From: Neocallimastix lanati (nom. inval.)
Taxonomy: Eukaryota; Neocallimastigomycota; Neocallimastigomycetes; Neocallimastigales; Neocallimastigaceae
Assembly: GCA_016946835.1 (NCBI GenBank)
Contig: JACVTC010000304.1
Coordinates: forward strand, 1-51,540
Direction: 5' to 3'
DNA length: 51,540 nucleotides
The notes below the pieces were generated by a model, which made no database searches, was not told the origin of the DNA, and worked only from the letters and a program-made list of their open reading frames with translations. Position numbers and translations under genes: made by a program. Positions 10,094 to 22,601 of this stretch are shown in pieces (position 1 is the first letter of the stretch; each line of letters begins with the position of its first letter).

Positions 10094-12070
10094 TTAAATA
10101 AATCTGTATCCAATAATGGATTCAACGGTTTTCTTAGAATCCGAATCCGAATTTGAGGATAAATTTTTGATACGAATACTATATTTAATTAAATCCATAC
10201 GAAAATCTTCCAAACTATAAAATACGGAACGAGTGGATACGTATTGCTTAAACCAATTCTTATAAACGGTGTAAAGTTCATCAATTGGAATAGCATGATT
10301 GTCATTTTTATCAACAATATTCTTTTCCAAAAATCTAGCAATATGGTCACTACGCATAATAAAACTTTTGGTTGCATTAACCACCGATGTTAGGAATTTC
10401 TAGGGAGGTGTAATCCTCTTGATAATTTTCAATAAGTAAATGAATTAAAGCTTCAGCATAACCTTGAACTCGAGAACCTTGCCATCTTGTATTAGCTCTT
10501 TTTATTGAAGGGTTATTGATATTTTGAGTTGAAGATAAGACAGATATATTCATCTTATTTATGAATCGTTGGGTGAAAGGGATAACAAGAATACGATCAA
10601 TCAAAGCATTATCTAAGTTAGATATTGTCAATTTGTCATTTGTATTAATAATGGGTAGTAAATCAACAGATACTGCTTGAACATCCTTATACAAGGTTCG
10701 GGTTTTAATAAAACCTACATTACCGGTTATAGCTTTAGTATCACCTGTAATAGCAATACTACGAGCATCTGGTTCTTCACATATGGCCACTCTTGCACAA
10801 TTAAGATCTACCATTTGTGGACTTGGTTTATCAGCACTAACCGATTTTCCTAAAAATAAAGAAACATTTGGCGTTGCAGCATAATCTCCAAGTGAAAGAC
10901 GTAACATGTTAGTAAGCGTAGTCTTACCGTTTCTACCCGATCCAATAAAAAATACAATGGCACGCAATTTATTACCGTAAGTAAGGGTGGAAGCTAAAAT
11001 TTTTAATACATACTGTATCAATTCCTTGTCGACAAAAATATCTTCAAAAAATTCTTTGACTTCTTTTACTTTATTCTTATTTTCAGAGTGAAAATTATAA
11101 TTGGTAGATTTAAGACAAAAGTCTTTTGGCATTCCTGGTCGTGGTTTATTGATGGTGAAATCATAAACGCAATCTTCAAATCTTAAAACTTTACTTTTAT
11201 CCATTCGAGAAATAAAATTGTCCAAGTAGAAGAAGGTTTCTAACTGATATAAATTTTTAAATGTAACCGAATGACCACTCATAAACGAAAATAATTTCGT
11301 AGGTAAATTTTCCAATTTAAAATGGCATTCATTACACAACTTGGAAAGCTTATTTACTAATCCCATATTGATTTCTTTGGCGAGATCATAAGCACTTATG
11401 ATTTCCCATCCATGACGACTATATGAAAATTTATACCATACATCTTCACTAAATACTAAATATCCTAAATATAACACAATAAATATGTTAAAAATAATCT
11501 GAGACGTTAAAGATGATTTACTATAATAATTTTTAATAGTGATTAATCGTGCTTTATCAACTACCATTGAACCATAGTCTTCCATGCATTGATAAATAAT
11601 ATCAATAATATCATATTTATAATCTGCTTCTTGATTTGATGACTGATTTACTTTATTAATTTCTAAATTTTTCAAAACAGAATTAAGGTCATTAATATTT
11701 ATTTCATCAAAATTGTATTCTTCTGAGTCACTGCTTTCATTATCACTGTCATTATTATTGTCATTATCATTATGAATACCATTATTATATTCATTATTAT
11801 TATAAGTATTATTATTATTATTATAATGTTATTATTATTATTATAAATGTTATTGTAATTATTTGAATGTTCTATTTCGTTATTTTCTAATTGAATATTA
11901 ATATTTTCAATATCACTTAATTTGATATCATAATTTTCAAGATATTTTTTCAACATACGATAACATTTTGTATGTTTATCCTTATTTTGCTTTAAAAGTA
12001 TAATTAATAAGTAAATAATTGGATGATAATTATTTGTAATTTCTGATTCTTTCGTTTTTACTAAAATCAT
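10094..12070 (-). pseudogene. D5-type SF3 helicase (NTPase), two frameshifts
   Basis: The middle frame (10377-11675 and its open upstream extension) carries a D5-N region (VWYKFSYSRHGW, then VLRFEDCVYDF and RPGMPKDF) and an SF3 ATPase: Walker A GSGRNGKTT (245-253 of that frame), Walker B ARVAICEEPD (294-303), motif C LLPIINTND (339-347) and an arginine finger in DNALIDRI (355-362). The C-terminal 90 residues lie in another frame (10094-10384) after a shift near 10380. The N-terminus starts at 12070, and a shift falls within an AAT/Asn repeat at about 11815-11860. The protein would unwind DNA at the replication fork. Total length is only about 650 residues, and no archaeo-eukaryotic primase domain, which usually precedes the helicase in these viruses, was seen. 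This is the main replicative helicase candidate. Confidence 0.88.
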
Positions 12071-12401
12071 ATTTTTTACTTAACTATTTAAAAAATTTGT
12101 AGATTTATATATTAATTATTTTTTCATTTTAAAAGAAATTAAATCAATTTAATTGTTAATTTAAATATTTTCTATTTGTGTATAATTATTTTTAAAAAAA
12201 AAATTTAATTTCTTAATTATAAAATAATGACTTATTAAAAGAGAAATAATCATTCAATTATCCAATAATGGTTATATATTAATATAAAATATTTTTTTAA
12301 TAAATCTTTAAAAATTTTTGTGATTTAAAGTTTTCAAAAAAAATTTTAAAAAAAATATTTACTTAGATATTTATCTCAATATCTAGCTATTTATTTACAT
12401 A
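12071..12401. other. AT-rich spacer
   Basis: Upstream region of the D5-type helicase gene and downstream of the next minus-strand gene. It has poly-A/T tracts and a TTTAAATAG element about 30 bases upstream of the helicase ATG. No gene seen. Confidence 0.5.
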
Positions 12402-12992
12402 TTAATTAAAATAATATTTTTCTTTTAATTCTTTAGAAAGAATATTTTTATCTACCGATACATTATTATGTAATATTTCAATGATTTCACGTTTACTATA
12501 TTTATTTTCTTCTGCATAAGTGATAATATACTCTTTTCCATCCATATTTAAAGGAAAAACAAAGAAATGATAATGTTCAAGAGATTTTGGTAATTGTACA
12601 TCCATTTTTATATCATTTTGGGAAACTTCAATAGCATTTTGAATAAATGGTGAAAATACAATAGAAGAATTTTTACTTTCCTTTCCGAGATTTGTATTTT
12701 CGTTTTTAGATGGTAATTTATAACAAAATGTATTGTTTAATTTATGACTTATTCGTGGTTTTATTGATTTAATGATTTCCGAAGGAATTTTATCGTTATT
12801 TTCTTGACTACTTAAATCATAAATTAATTCGATACTATTTGTTAGTTTTCTAACTGTAAAAGATTTATCCTTATTATCTATTTTAACTTGATTTGAAATA
12901 GTATTGAATACAATGTCAATAGCATCAATAATTACATTACGACGTAATTCATCATATCTTTTTTGAGATAAATTTTTAACCACCTCAGACAT
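12402..12992 (-). CDS. Unrecognised protein, 196 residues
   Basis: A complete frame from ATG (MSEVVKNLSQKRYDELRR) to stop. It has a predicted helical basic N-terminus, a Ser/Asn/Lys-rich middle (about 95-110), and a strand-rich patch HYHFFVFPLNMDGKEYIITY (139-158). No catalytic motif is recognised. It is transcribed in the same direction as, and directly upstream of, the D5-type helicase, 330 bases away. Because that helicase lacks a primase domain, a role in replication such as a primase or helicase partner is possible, but nothing in the sequence shows it. It is intact, unlike its neighbours. Confidence 0.6.
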   Translation of the reverse strand: MSEVVKNLSQKRYDELRRNVIIDAIDIVFNTISNQVKIDNKDKSFTVRKLTNSIELIYDLSSQENNDKIPSEIIKSIKPRISHKLNNTFCYKLPSKNENTNLGKESKNSSIVFSPFIQNAIEVSQNDIKMDVQLPKSLEHYHFFVFPLNMDGKEYIITYAEENKYSKREIIEILHNNVSVDKNILSKELKEKYYFN

Positions 12993-13583
12993 TTTTATTT
13001 TTATTTTTTTTTATCCTTTAATAAAAAAAATATAGTTTGACTTTATATTTTAATGAATAATAAATCAATTGTTTTATTAAATTTATTTTGTCTTTATATC
13101 AATTAATAAAAATCAATTGTTTCATTAAAATTTACTAATGTTGTTATAACCATTTTTATTTCTTTTTTTTGAAAAATAAAATTAGTGTTTTCTAATAAAA
13201 AATGTACATAAATAAAATTTATTTATTTACTATCCTGTTTTAAGTAAATTATTGTATTTTATTATAATCAAGGATATTTGAAATGAATATTAAATATAAA
13301 TTTAAAATTTTTATTTTTTTATTCGGATTTTGTAATATGGTAAATTAAATCTTTATTATAATATACTAAACTATAATTTATTATATGATATAATATTGTT
13401 TAGTAATCTATAATGTTTGAAATATTAAGATATTTAAAATGATAAAAGAGAATTTTATATAATATCAAAAATTATATAGCGATATAACGATAAAAACAAA
13501 ACCTATTTGAATATATATATCTATAAGAAAAGGAATTCTATATAAAAAATTTTTTTATATTTTAAAAATTTTCATAATCAGTA
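12993..13583. other. Divergent intergenic region
   Basis: It separates two genes that point away from each other, so promoters for both should lie here. It is A/T-rich with no open frame worth reporting. No shared palindromic operator was seen. Confidence 0.55.
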
Positions 13584-14039
13584 ATGTTTAAAGATAAAAA
13601 TAAGAATATAATAAACCAAGTGAAAGGAAAGAGTTATAATTCTCAGCAAACATTAATTCAAAAAATAAAACATAATTTAAGTAATAGTGTTACAGGAACG
13701 TTTAGTAATACTGTATTTATATCCGATTTTATTGAATTTTTAAATCTTCATATATTCAATAGGAAGTTTAATGAGATAATCGAAAAAAGATTTACCAAAT
13801 TAAATATACCTATGTTATATATGATCTTCATAATTAGAAAATATTATTTCCAAAATTTTTCAGAAAACTTTGTATCAAATGAAAAACAGATAGAAATAGT
13901 TAAAAATTTATTAAAAGATTTTATTAAAGAATATAATAATAATTATGAAGATTATTATATGGATGTACAACGCTATAACATTACTTATAATATAATTGTA
14001 TACGATAATTTCATTATTGATTTTGATACAGAACGATAA
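13584..14039 (+). CDS. Unrecognised protein, 151 residues
   Basis: A complete frame beginning MFKDKNKNIINQ. It is Lys/Asn-rich at the N-terminus, then has hydrophobic helices (FISDFIEFLNLHIFN, LYMIFIIRKYYF) and a Tyr-rich C-terminus (IVYDNFIIDFDTER). No signal peptide, Cys pairs or known motif. It lies 170 bases upstream of the DNA polymerase gene in the same direction, so it may be expressed with it. It could be a small replication or structural protein of the virus-like element. Composition is close to that of random AT-rich frames, but the length and low-Ile, mixed-residue content favour a real gene. Confidence 0.5.
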   Translation: MFKDKNKNIINQVKGKSYNSQQTLIQKIKHNLSNSVTGTFSNTVFISDFIEFLNLHIFNRKFNEIIEKRFTKLNIPMLYMIFIIRKYYFQNFSENFVSNEKQIEIVKNLLKDFIKEYNNNYEDYYMDVQRYNITYNIIVYDNFIIDFDTER

Positions 14040-15009
14040 AAAATAAAGAGATAATAATTATCTCTGCTTTTTCAAAGAATATTTAAAATTCAAAAAAAAT
14101 TATAAATCTATATTATCTATATAGATTGGTATTAGTAGTTAATATAAGAAAATATTTAACTCTAACATATATATGTATAATTTTTTAATATTTTTAAAAT
14201 AAAAAACAAATGAATAAAATAATATTCATTTATAATTGGGAATTGCTAATAAAAAACAATTCCCCAGTTATTATAGGATTTGGATATAGTAATATTAGAA
14301 ATGACAAAGTATCAATTATTATAGATAATTATCCTTTATACAAATTTTCACAATATCGTGACTTCAAATTCAATGGCAATTCAAGAAACAATAAAGAAGT
14401 ACTTTCAAGAAAACTTTTAAGACATTATTTAGAAGGTAATAAAATTATCTTTAAAGTCATGTTCCCTAATTATTCCGAATATTCTTCTTATTATTCGTCA
14501 ATATTAAATGTGGATATAATTTCAGCGTTTCTGGCTGAATGTAATTTAAATACAATAGGATGGATAGAAATGGAGCACTGGGAGTTAAATTCCAAAGAGA
14601 AGTATACTACCTTTGATGAAGAGTATATCGTTCAATATAAAAATATAAAATCTGTTGAAATTAATAGCTATCCATCTCCTTCTATTTTATCTTTTGATAT
14701 TGAATGTATGTCTCATGATTTCGAATCATTTCCTAATCGATATATATTTGAAGATTATATATCAACTATTAGCCTTGTATTTAATCATGAAAACGAAAAA
14801 AAATGTATTGCCATATGCGTTAAATTTGATGATGATATTAATGTCATCAATAAAAATGAATTTGAAGAAATTGATGCAAATTTTTTTCCTTTTTTGGATC
14901 TTCAATCAGTTTAAAGCTGCATGTATCGAGCAAAGTATCTTTAAAATTGATATGAAAAAATATGAAGCCCAAAAATTTAACAAAGAAAACAAAAATAATA
15001 TAGCTAATA

Positions 15010-15240
15010 AGGTTGAAGATAGCGTAAAAGATAAGGTTGAAGAGAACACTGAAGATAATGTTGAAATTGATGTTGAAAATAATATAGAAAGTAAAGTTGA
15101 ATGTAATGTTGAAAGTAATGCTTGAAAGCAATGTTAAAAATAATGAAGAAAAGCTTGTAGAGGATAATGTTGAAGATAATGCTGAAAATAAGGATAAAAA
15201 TAATGTTGAAAACGATGTTCCAGAGATTATTGAAAATAAT
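15010..15240 (+). repeat. Degenerate 12-15 bp repeat encoding Val-Glu-Asn-rich sequence in PolB
   Basis: Repeated GTTGAA-N-AATGTT units encode DNVE/NNVEN-type tetrads and pentads inside the exonuclease domain. One frameshift of the gene (about 15120) falls within this tract, as expected for slippage. Confidence 0.75.
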
Positions 15241-16944
15241 ATTAGAAATCATGATTTAGAAAAAGTTGCTAAAAAATTTAAAGAAAATCACGAAAAATTG
15301 GATAGAATAATTCGCAAGTTAAAGAGTAGTGATGAAACTTTAAATTTTAGAAATAAGAATTTAATTATTCAAACCAATAAAAATATTTGTAATCCTAATC
15401 AATCTAATAATACATATAATTCAGAGGTAAATGAAAGATTTAACAAATTCAAAAATATTTTAATAAAGAAAAGAAGTTATGATGAAGGGATTGTTAATCG
15501 ATTTAATAGGTTAAGTAATATTTTAAATGCAAATTATAGTGATGATGGTCATAGTAGAATTGATAAGTTTAAAAATATTTTAAATAAAATTGAGAAAGAC
15601 ACGGATCTTCCTATGAACAAGAAAGTTAAAAATCAATATGAAAACTTTGAGAAAATAGAAGATTTCATAAAACGAATAGAAGATAATAAAAAGAATAAAA
15701 ATAATAAAGATTTAGATGAAAGTAAAAATAATGATGAACAATTTGAATATGAAATGATCTATGTATCTACGGAATATGAACTATTGTGTGAATTTTTTAA
15801 GCAAATAAGTAAATTTGATCCCGATATTATTATTGGATTTAACACTTTTGGATTTGATTATAAGTATTTAGCACAAAGAGCAGGCATGTATTTGAGCATT
15901 GATACGAAGGAGACACCATTCTCTGCTAGTCGAATTTTAAATAAACCTTCCCAATTCAATAATTTAATGGGCGATGAAGTGGAATTATATATTCCGGGTC
16001 GTATAGCCGTTGATATATATAAGTATGCTAAATCCTTAAATTTACCATCCTCAAATTTAAATTATGTTTCGGAGCAATTATTAAATAAACATAAAATAGA
16101 TTTGCCCTATAAAGAAATGTTTTATTTAATCTATGAGAATACGGAAGAATCGTTACATAAAGTGGCAAAATACTGTGTTATGGATTCGATATTGACATTG
16201 AATATATTTAATGTTTCTCATCAGTGGATTCAACTTTTAGAAGTAGCAAAAATATCAAGAATCCGTATTGACGAAGTCTATAAAACGGGCAGAGTAAAAA
16301 ATTTTCCAATTTGCTTTACAAATATTCTTACGACAATAATATATGTATTGATTTAGATCAATCCAATATTCAAGGGTATAAAGGAGCAACGGTAATTGAA
16401 CCCAAACCAGGTGTGTATGATTATTGCACTATGCTAGATTTTACAAGTTTATATCCTAGTGTCATCATCACTCACAATATATGCTACACCACATTATTAG
16501 ATAGTTCAACGATTGATAAATATCCCAAAGATTCGTATCACCGAATTGATATTGGTGATAAAGTATATTATTACACTAAGAATCATATTGGTATTCTACC
16601 ACAGATGATGAAAGTGCTTTTATCAGAACGTGTACGATATAAAAATTTAATGAAGGAATCCTCTGGTGCGGATTATATTATTTACGACAAGCGGCAATAT
16701 GCATTGAAAATTCAAGCAAACTCAATTTATGGATGTCTTGGATCTAGCTCATTGAAATTCTTAAGATTTTTACCTGGCGCAGAATGTACCACCGGAATGG
16801 GAAGAAATTACTTAAATAAAGCCATAAATATTATTCAAGAAAAAACAAAATTTCATGTCATCTATGGGGATACGGATTCCTGCCTAATCGAATATAAAAA
16901 AGAGAAGAAAAGTTTTTTTGAAATGTATTATAGCCAAAATAAAA

Positions 16945-17066
16945 ATAGCAATAAAATCAATAACAACGAAAACAACAACAACAATAACAACAACAACAAT
17001 AACAATAGCAACAATAACAACAACAACAATAACAATACAACAACAATAACAACAACAACATTATTA
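16945..17066 (+). repeat. CAA/AAC/AAT microsatellite (poly-Asn) in PolB
   Basis: Imperfect trinucleotide repeats directly after motif C encode a run of Asn. The frame before and after the tract differs, so the net length is not a multiple of three. Confidence 0.85.
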
Positions 17067-17785
17067 ATGATAATGAAAATGTTCAAAATAATAATTTGGA
17101 TCATTTTGATACTGATAAATTTGTTAAAGAGTGCAAAGAGGTATCCAATATCGTGACAAATCTACTACCAGAAGGGATGCATCTAAAATATGAAAATACC
17201 TTTTCCCGAATGCTTATTATTTCGAAAAAGAAATACTCTGGAATTTTAGCTGATAAGGATAAACCGACTTTATACATAAAGGGTATAGATCTGATTAAAA
17301 AGAATACGTGTATTTTTATTCGTGATTATTACAAAATATTTTTATATATGATTCTTTATAAGTATCCGAAAAAATTAATAAAAGAAAAAGTCATTAAAAT
17401 GAAAAAAGAATTACTAGCTGGTGAAGTTCCTTTTGAAAAATTGATTATGCGTTTATCCATTGGACCAAAATATAAGAATAAATCCTATTACGTATTATTA
17501 TTTATAAATAATCATAAAAGGTATAATCTTGATTATAAAGTAGGTGAAAAAATTAACTATGTTATTATAAAAACCACCAATTTTTCTTTTAGTAAAGATT
17601 CGAATTTATTTGGTGATAAAATTATGTCTTTAGATTTGTATAATAACTTAAAGGAAAAAAGTCTTAAAGATAAAAATATTATTGTACCAAAGTTAGATTA
17701 TAATTACTATTATAATCATTATGTAAGAAAAGGTTTAATAAATTTATTAAAATCTTACAGTGAAGAGATCAGCGAACTACTTTAA

Positions 17786-18445
17786 AAATTTTAATATAAA
17801 TATAAGAATAAAATTTTTATTCATACTGAGTTATTTTTTATAAAACTTTTAATGATAATTACAATTAATTGTATAAAATAAGATAAAAGCAAAGTGTATA
17901 ATAAAAATTAAAATAAAAAGTACAAGTATAATGTTTTACTTTTCATGAATTTATTTATATTACTGTTATTTAATTTTATTTTTTCATATAGTACAAATTT
18001 TATATTTTACATAAAATGTTTTTAAAAAAAAAAAAAGGACATTGTCAGCACTATTATATTTTTGTAATTTCATTAGTTCTATTATTATTAAATTTTTATT
18101 ATAGTTTATTATTATTACTTTAATTTACACAATATATATTAATGTATTTAATCTACTCTAATTAATATTTCTTGTTTTAATTTAGTATATTTTTTTAAAA
18201 ATATATTTTAAATTTTTATATATATAATGTAACTAAAATTTATATATCATAATATTAAATAATATATGTAAAGTAGTACATATATTTGTATATATATTTT
18301 TTAAAAAAATAAAATATATATAACTTTAAAATTAAATATATAGATATTAATATAAAAATGTTTACATTATAAATTATTCATTTTTTTGAAAATAACATTT
18401 GTTAATAATAATATTATAATAATATCCTTTATAAGGAATAATTAT
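17786..18445. other. AT-rich gap between convergent PolB and RPB1 C-terminal genes
   Basis: No gene seen. It is almost pure A/T with homopolymers. Only 3' ends face it. Confidence 0.6.
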
Positions 18446-19949
18446 TTAAATTTTATCATTGTATATTCCAGTAATAATTTTTGCTGATACGGAAGATAAA
18501 CTATCTTTAACGCCGTATAAAATATTTTCTAAAACGCTATAAGGATCTTCAAAGGACAATTTTGAAATAAATGAGTAATCATCATTTTTCATTCCGAAAC
18601 GTGACATTGGTACGATGGTATTATTCCGACACATGAAGTTAGTAAGTAATTCAATATGTTGATTATTGTAGTACGATTTATCGATATTAGTAATTCGTTT
18701 TAATTGCTCTAGAATATTTTGTTTTCGAGTGTTATGATCAACATATTTTGAAGTACCATAAACGGTATAACGAGAACGATCAAGATCAATATATTGATTT
18801 TCGAAAAGAGGGTCAAGATTTCTTCCGACGACTTCCACGTAAAATTCTTCTTCTCCAAGCATTTTAGAAGAGACAGTTTTTACTCCTTTAGTTCCTGTTA
18901 AAGAAATATCACTTAGTAATTTGATAATTTTTTCATCTTTTATTTTAACATAATTACTATCAAGTATATAGTAATTTTCTTTTTCTTCAAACTTTAAATT
19001 ATTTATTTTAAAATAATCTAATAAGCTATCGTTAGTAATATTTGATTCATTTTTAATTTCGATATGACGTTCTTCATCATTTTTATTTTGGGTATGAAAA
19101 TTTTCTTCATATTGCCATTCATTTTTATTCTGTTCGTTATCACTTAAAACATATTTATCATTGCTAGTCATCATCACTTTCCAAGTTTATTACGTTATTA
19201 GGATAATTTTCTTTTACTTTATAAACACATAATATATCTTCTTCAACAACATATTCTATACCATTACTATCTAACCAGTCTAATATTTTTGAAGCTGGGC
19301 TTTTAAATTCAATATAAAGATTCTCAAGATTAAATGAAGAATCCCACTTTCCAAGAATGTTTTTAGAAACTTTTAAATATTGTTTGATAGTTTGGTGTAT
19401 GATGAGAGGATGAAGTCTATGGGCAAAAACACTATGGGAATAAAGATAAAAACGTAAATTAAAACCGTTATAAACCACATCTAATACAATATCTTTTAAA
19501 TTTATATATTTAAAACTATTTAAAATTCTTTCTTTTGAATCTTCATCATAATCGTCTGGTTTTAAATAAAATTCAACTACACTTAACTCTGTTTTATTAT
19601 GAGTTATATTATATAACTCTTTCAAACCATTAATCGTATCATCGCCTGCAAGTTTATGAAAATAACTCAAAGCTGATTGAGTGACCGGTTCTCCAATTGA
19701 CTGAGCCGCTAGAATTCCAACATGAGTATTTGCTGCCACTTTATGTGAATTAATATGATTTATAACTATTTTAACAAATTCATCGGGTTTAAAATTTGGC
19801 GATTTCCTTTTTTGTTCAAGAAATTTTCTAATTTTTTGAAGTAAATTTTTAATGTATACTTGAAAATGAATAATCTCATTAGAAAATGGATTAGATATTT
19901 CATTACAAATATAATTAATGTCTGATTCAGAAAAATATTCTTTAGTCAT
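18446..19949 (-). pseudogene. RNA polymerase largest subunit, C-terminal part (A''-like), one frameshift
   Basis: It starts at its own ATG (19949) behind an AT-rich leader. Residues 77-101 hold the trigger-loop block (VGILAAQSIGEPVTQ, then YFHKLAG), which contacts the active site. A shift at about 19170 passes to the second frame (18446-19177), which contains the cleft and C-terminal clamp segments: GTKGVKTVSSK, EVVGRNLDPLFENQYIDLDRS-type residues, then HIELLTNFMCRNNTIVPMSRFGM and FEDPYSVLENILYGVKDSLS. Together it is about 490 residues. It lacks the active-site NADFDGD motif and everything upstream, which sit in a separate gene at 31579-33739. The shift is in an acidic Asp/Ser codon run. There is no CTD heptad tail. 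Confidence 0.9.
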
Positions 19950-20385
19950 TTATTTTTAAATAATTTTATTAATTTTGGTTTATGAAAACGAATATATTAT
20001 TATCATTTTATTTAAGAAATATAAATGTAAATAAAATTTTTACATCTATATAATAAATTTTTTTTTGTATATAATTAAATTATTATGTTAAAATTAAAAT
20101 AAAGAAAACAATAAATAAATTTAATTCATTACATGGATTAAAGAAATCAATAAAATTAGTTGATTTGATGAGATATTTTTTTTTTGTTTTAAAAAATATA
20201 AACTAAATATATATATATATACACCATAAATTTTTAAATATATAAATAATAAAAAATCAATATATAAAACATAATTTTTAAATATATAAATAATAAAAAA
20301 TATATATATAAATTATATATAAATATATAAATTTAAACAATAATAATCTATAAATAATGAGTATGTTTCTGAACAAAAACGAAAC
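19950..20385. other. AT-rich spacer upstream of the RPB1 C-terminal gene
   Basis: Contains ATATAT runs and two near-identical TTTTTAAATATATAAATAA segments around 20229 and 20275. No gene seen. It should include the promoter of the downstream minus-strand gene. Confidence 0.55.
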
Positions 20386-22601
20386 TTAATATATCATATA
20401 GTCAGAATTATTTTTATTTGGTATAATTATTGAACCATCAATATTTCTATTTAATAATAAATAAGGTTTATTTTTCATCCCAGGTTTAAAAGGAATAAAT
20501 TTTGCTTTGCATGGATAATATTTATTATTTGACCATACACCATATACAATTATATTATTGTTTTCTTCATTATCTTTTGATATACTATAGTAATGATATG
20601 CATTTATATCTTTAACATGGTCATACAAATCAGATAATTCTGGTAATAAGGATTCCAATTGACTTGAAGAGATGATAGATACTTCAGGAATTATATCTGA
20701 ATAAAACGAATACCACAAATAGCAATTTGTTTTTTCTATGCGTTCCTCAGCGATAAGAATAACGTGGTCATCTTCCTGTACGAATTGTTTAACACAATTT
20801 TGTAAATCGTTATTATCGATAATTGATATATTATTTTTAGTATATAAGGAAAAGATTGCTTTCACTAAAGGATCGTCCTTACAAAATAAATTAGAAGATG
20901 AGGAGATAATAAATTCATATCTGTAATTTGATACTGTATATAATTTAGTAGTATTGAGCATGATGACAAGGAAAGAAAAAGAAGAATTATAATTATACAA
21001 ATAATTAGTAACGGCATAAGGATAAACCTCTGAATTATTATCAACGGAAAAGGCTAAAATATTTATTTTTTTGGCGTCTATGTTTTCATTTTCAAAATAT
21101 TTTGAATTATTAATCTTACTCTTCACTGAATTTATAAAATTCTCTTTCGAGGGAATTCCAATATAGGAATGACATTTAGGACACCTTTTGAATTCAATTA
21201 GCGAGTCAACAATATCAAAATGGACTCTATATAATATTGATAAGTTCAAATCCATATGGCACAAATAATGTTGGAGGCAAGATACCTTTACTATTTTCAT
21301 CAAGATGAAGAAGAAAGGTTAGAATATTCTACGTTCTTTTTATTACTAGTATTTCGAATTACTTTAACACATTTGGGTACTTTCCCTTCTTTATTAAAAC
21401 TTTTATTTGTAGTTAGATTAATAGTATATCCAGAATTTAAAGGAGCCATATAATAATTCTCTTTCCACTTGGACATATCGTATGCTATTTCTATCGCAAG
21501 TACTCTTTGTCAGCAATAACGGGTAAAACTTTGTCTTTATTGTTGAAATATCGAGTATAATAATTACCAAATAATTTATTATAATTTATCTTTATTGGAA
21601 TGTTAAAGTGGAGATCGCTTCCGATCATGACCTCATTGTGAAAATCGATATAAAGAAAATATAAATATTTGACTATTATTTTGATCGTTGAATACATATA
21701 CCATTGTACCTCTTGAAATTGGATAGTTTCATTAAAAGTTTTCCATTTATTATATAAATTCATAACGAAAGATGTTTTATATATATCAAGAGTATAAATT
21801 ACCTTTTCAGCTAAAGACATTACATTAATACTTTCATTCGTATATATATTGAAAAATAAATTGTATTTGAGAAGCATCATATCAAATAATTGAAAATTTA
21901 TACTAATAGGGTAGTTAAACGTTACTTTTAAGGGATCACATTCAATAAAAACATCATCAGGAGAAATATTAAAGGAAGGTAAGATTTTCAAAACGATATC
22001 ATACGACTCTTTTACGGTAAAAGTTATTTTACTTTCAGTTATCAATATATTATCATGGCATAATTTTATAAGGATATAATTTTCATTACTTTCAATACTT
22101 TTTGAAATTGAATTATCATCATTCATTAGTACTTTGTTCATAAAGATATGTTTTATTGAAATAATCATTATAATAGTGTAAGTAAGTTATACCTTCTATA
22201 TTACATATAATATATTGTGCAGTTTCTGATAAATCTAATTTTATCAACTCCTCATAAACTATTTTAAAGCGTTGAATTGGAATATCAATAGAGACATAAA
22301 ATAAAGTTTTAGTTGTATCATTCAAGTAATATTTATATTTTATATGTTTATTGTTAACAATACTTTCTAATCTATCAATTAACATAAACATTATTTTGTG
22401 TTGATAATCAATATTACTAATATCTGTATCATTATTATCTTTACATTTAACGATATATCTATCTTTTGATAACTGATTACAATCAATGATATTTATACCC
22501 TCGAAAAAAGAATAAATTTTACCATTTATATGTATTTCCAATTGTAGAGGAACTGAATGATAATTTACTAAAATACTACGGATAAGATTTATAATATTCA
22601 T
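20386..22601 (-). pseudogene. Unrecognised large protein (about 730 residues), three frameshifts
   Basis: Four consecutive minus-strand pieces follow one another without gaps: 22119-22601 (starting MNIINLIRSILV), 21491-22168, a short piece about 21310-21490 containing MSKWKENYYMAPLNSG, and 20386-21303. Shifts lie near 22135, 21495 and 21300. Their tight succession and non-random composition suggest a single gene. The third and fourth pieces hold CLQHYLCHM and RCPKC, a possible Cys/His zinc site. The last part ends with strand-rich sequence including PFKPGMKNKPYLLLNRN. I cannot name it. By context it could be a viral transcription factor, since large unassigned transcription proteins accompany these polymerase sets, but no motif supports that. 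Confidence 0.5.

Larger units (their letters stand above)
14210..17785 (+). pseudogene. Family B DNA polymerase, broken by about four frameshifts
   Basis: About 1180 residues spread over several plus frames. The 3'-5' exonuclease motifs are present: FDIE (14692-14703), GFNTFGFDYKYLAQRA (about 15835-15880) and YCVMDSILT (16171-16197). The polymerase motifs follow: DFTSLYPS (about 16437-16460), KIQANSIYG (about 16708-16734), YGDTDS (16863-16880) and the thumb-side KKYSGI (about 17228). Shifts lie near 14900, 15120, 16308 and 17050; the last is inside an Asn-coding CAA/AAC repeat. Spacing between motifs A and B is about 80 residues, with no terminal-protein insertion, so this is the nucleic-acid-primed type found in nucleocytoplasmic viruses rather than a protein-primed linear-plasmid enzyme. 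About 300 low-complexity residues interrupt the exonuclease domain. Catalytic residues are all retained although the gene cannot be read through. Confidence 0.92.

Noticed and set aside
14847-15252. Ile/Phe-rich minus-strand frames
   Set aside because: Antisense shadows of the VEN-type repeat in PolB.
14210-17785. Protein-primed polymerase of a yeast killer-type linear plasmid
   Set aside because: Spacing between motifs A and B leaves no room for the extra terminal-protein insertion, and a D5-type helicase is present, which those plasmids lack.
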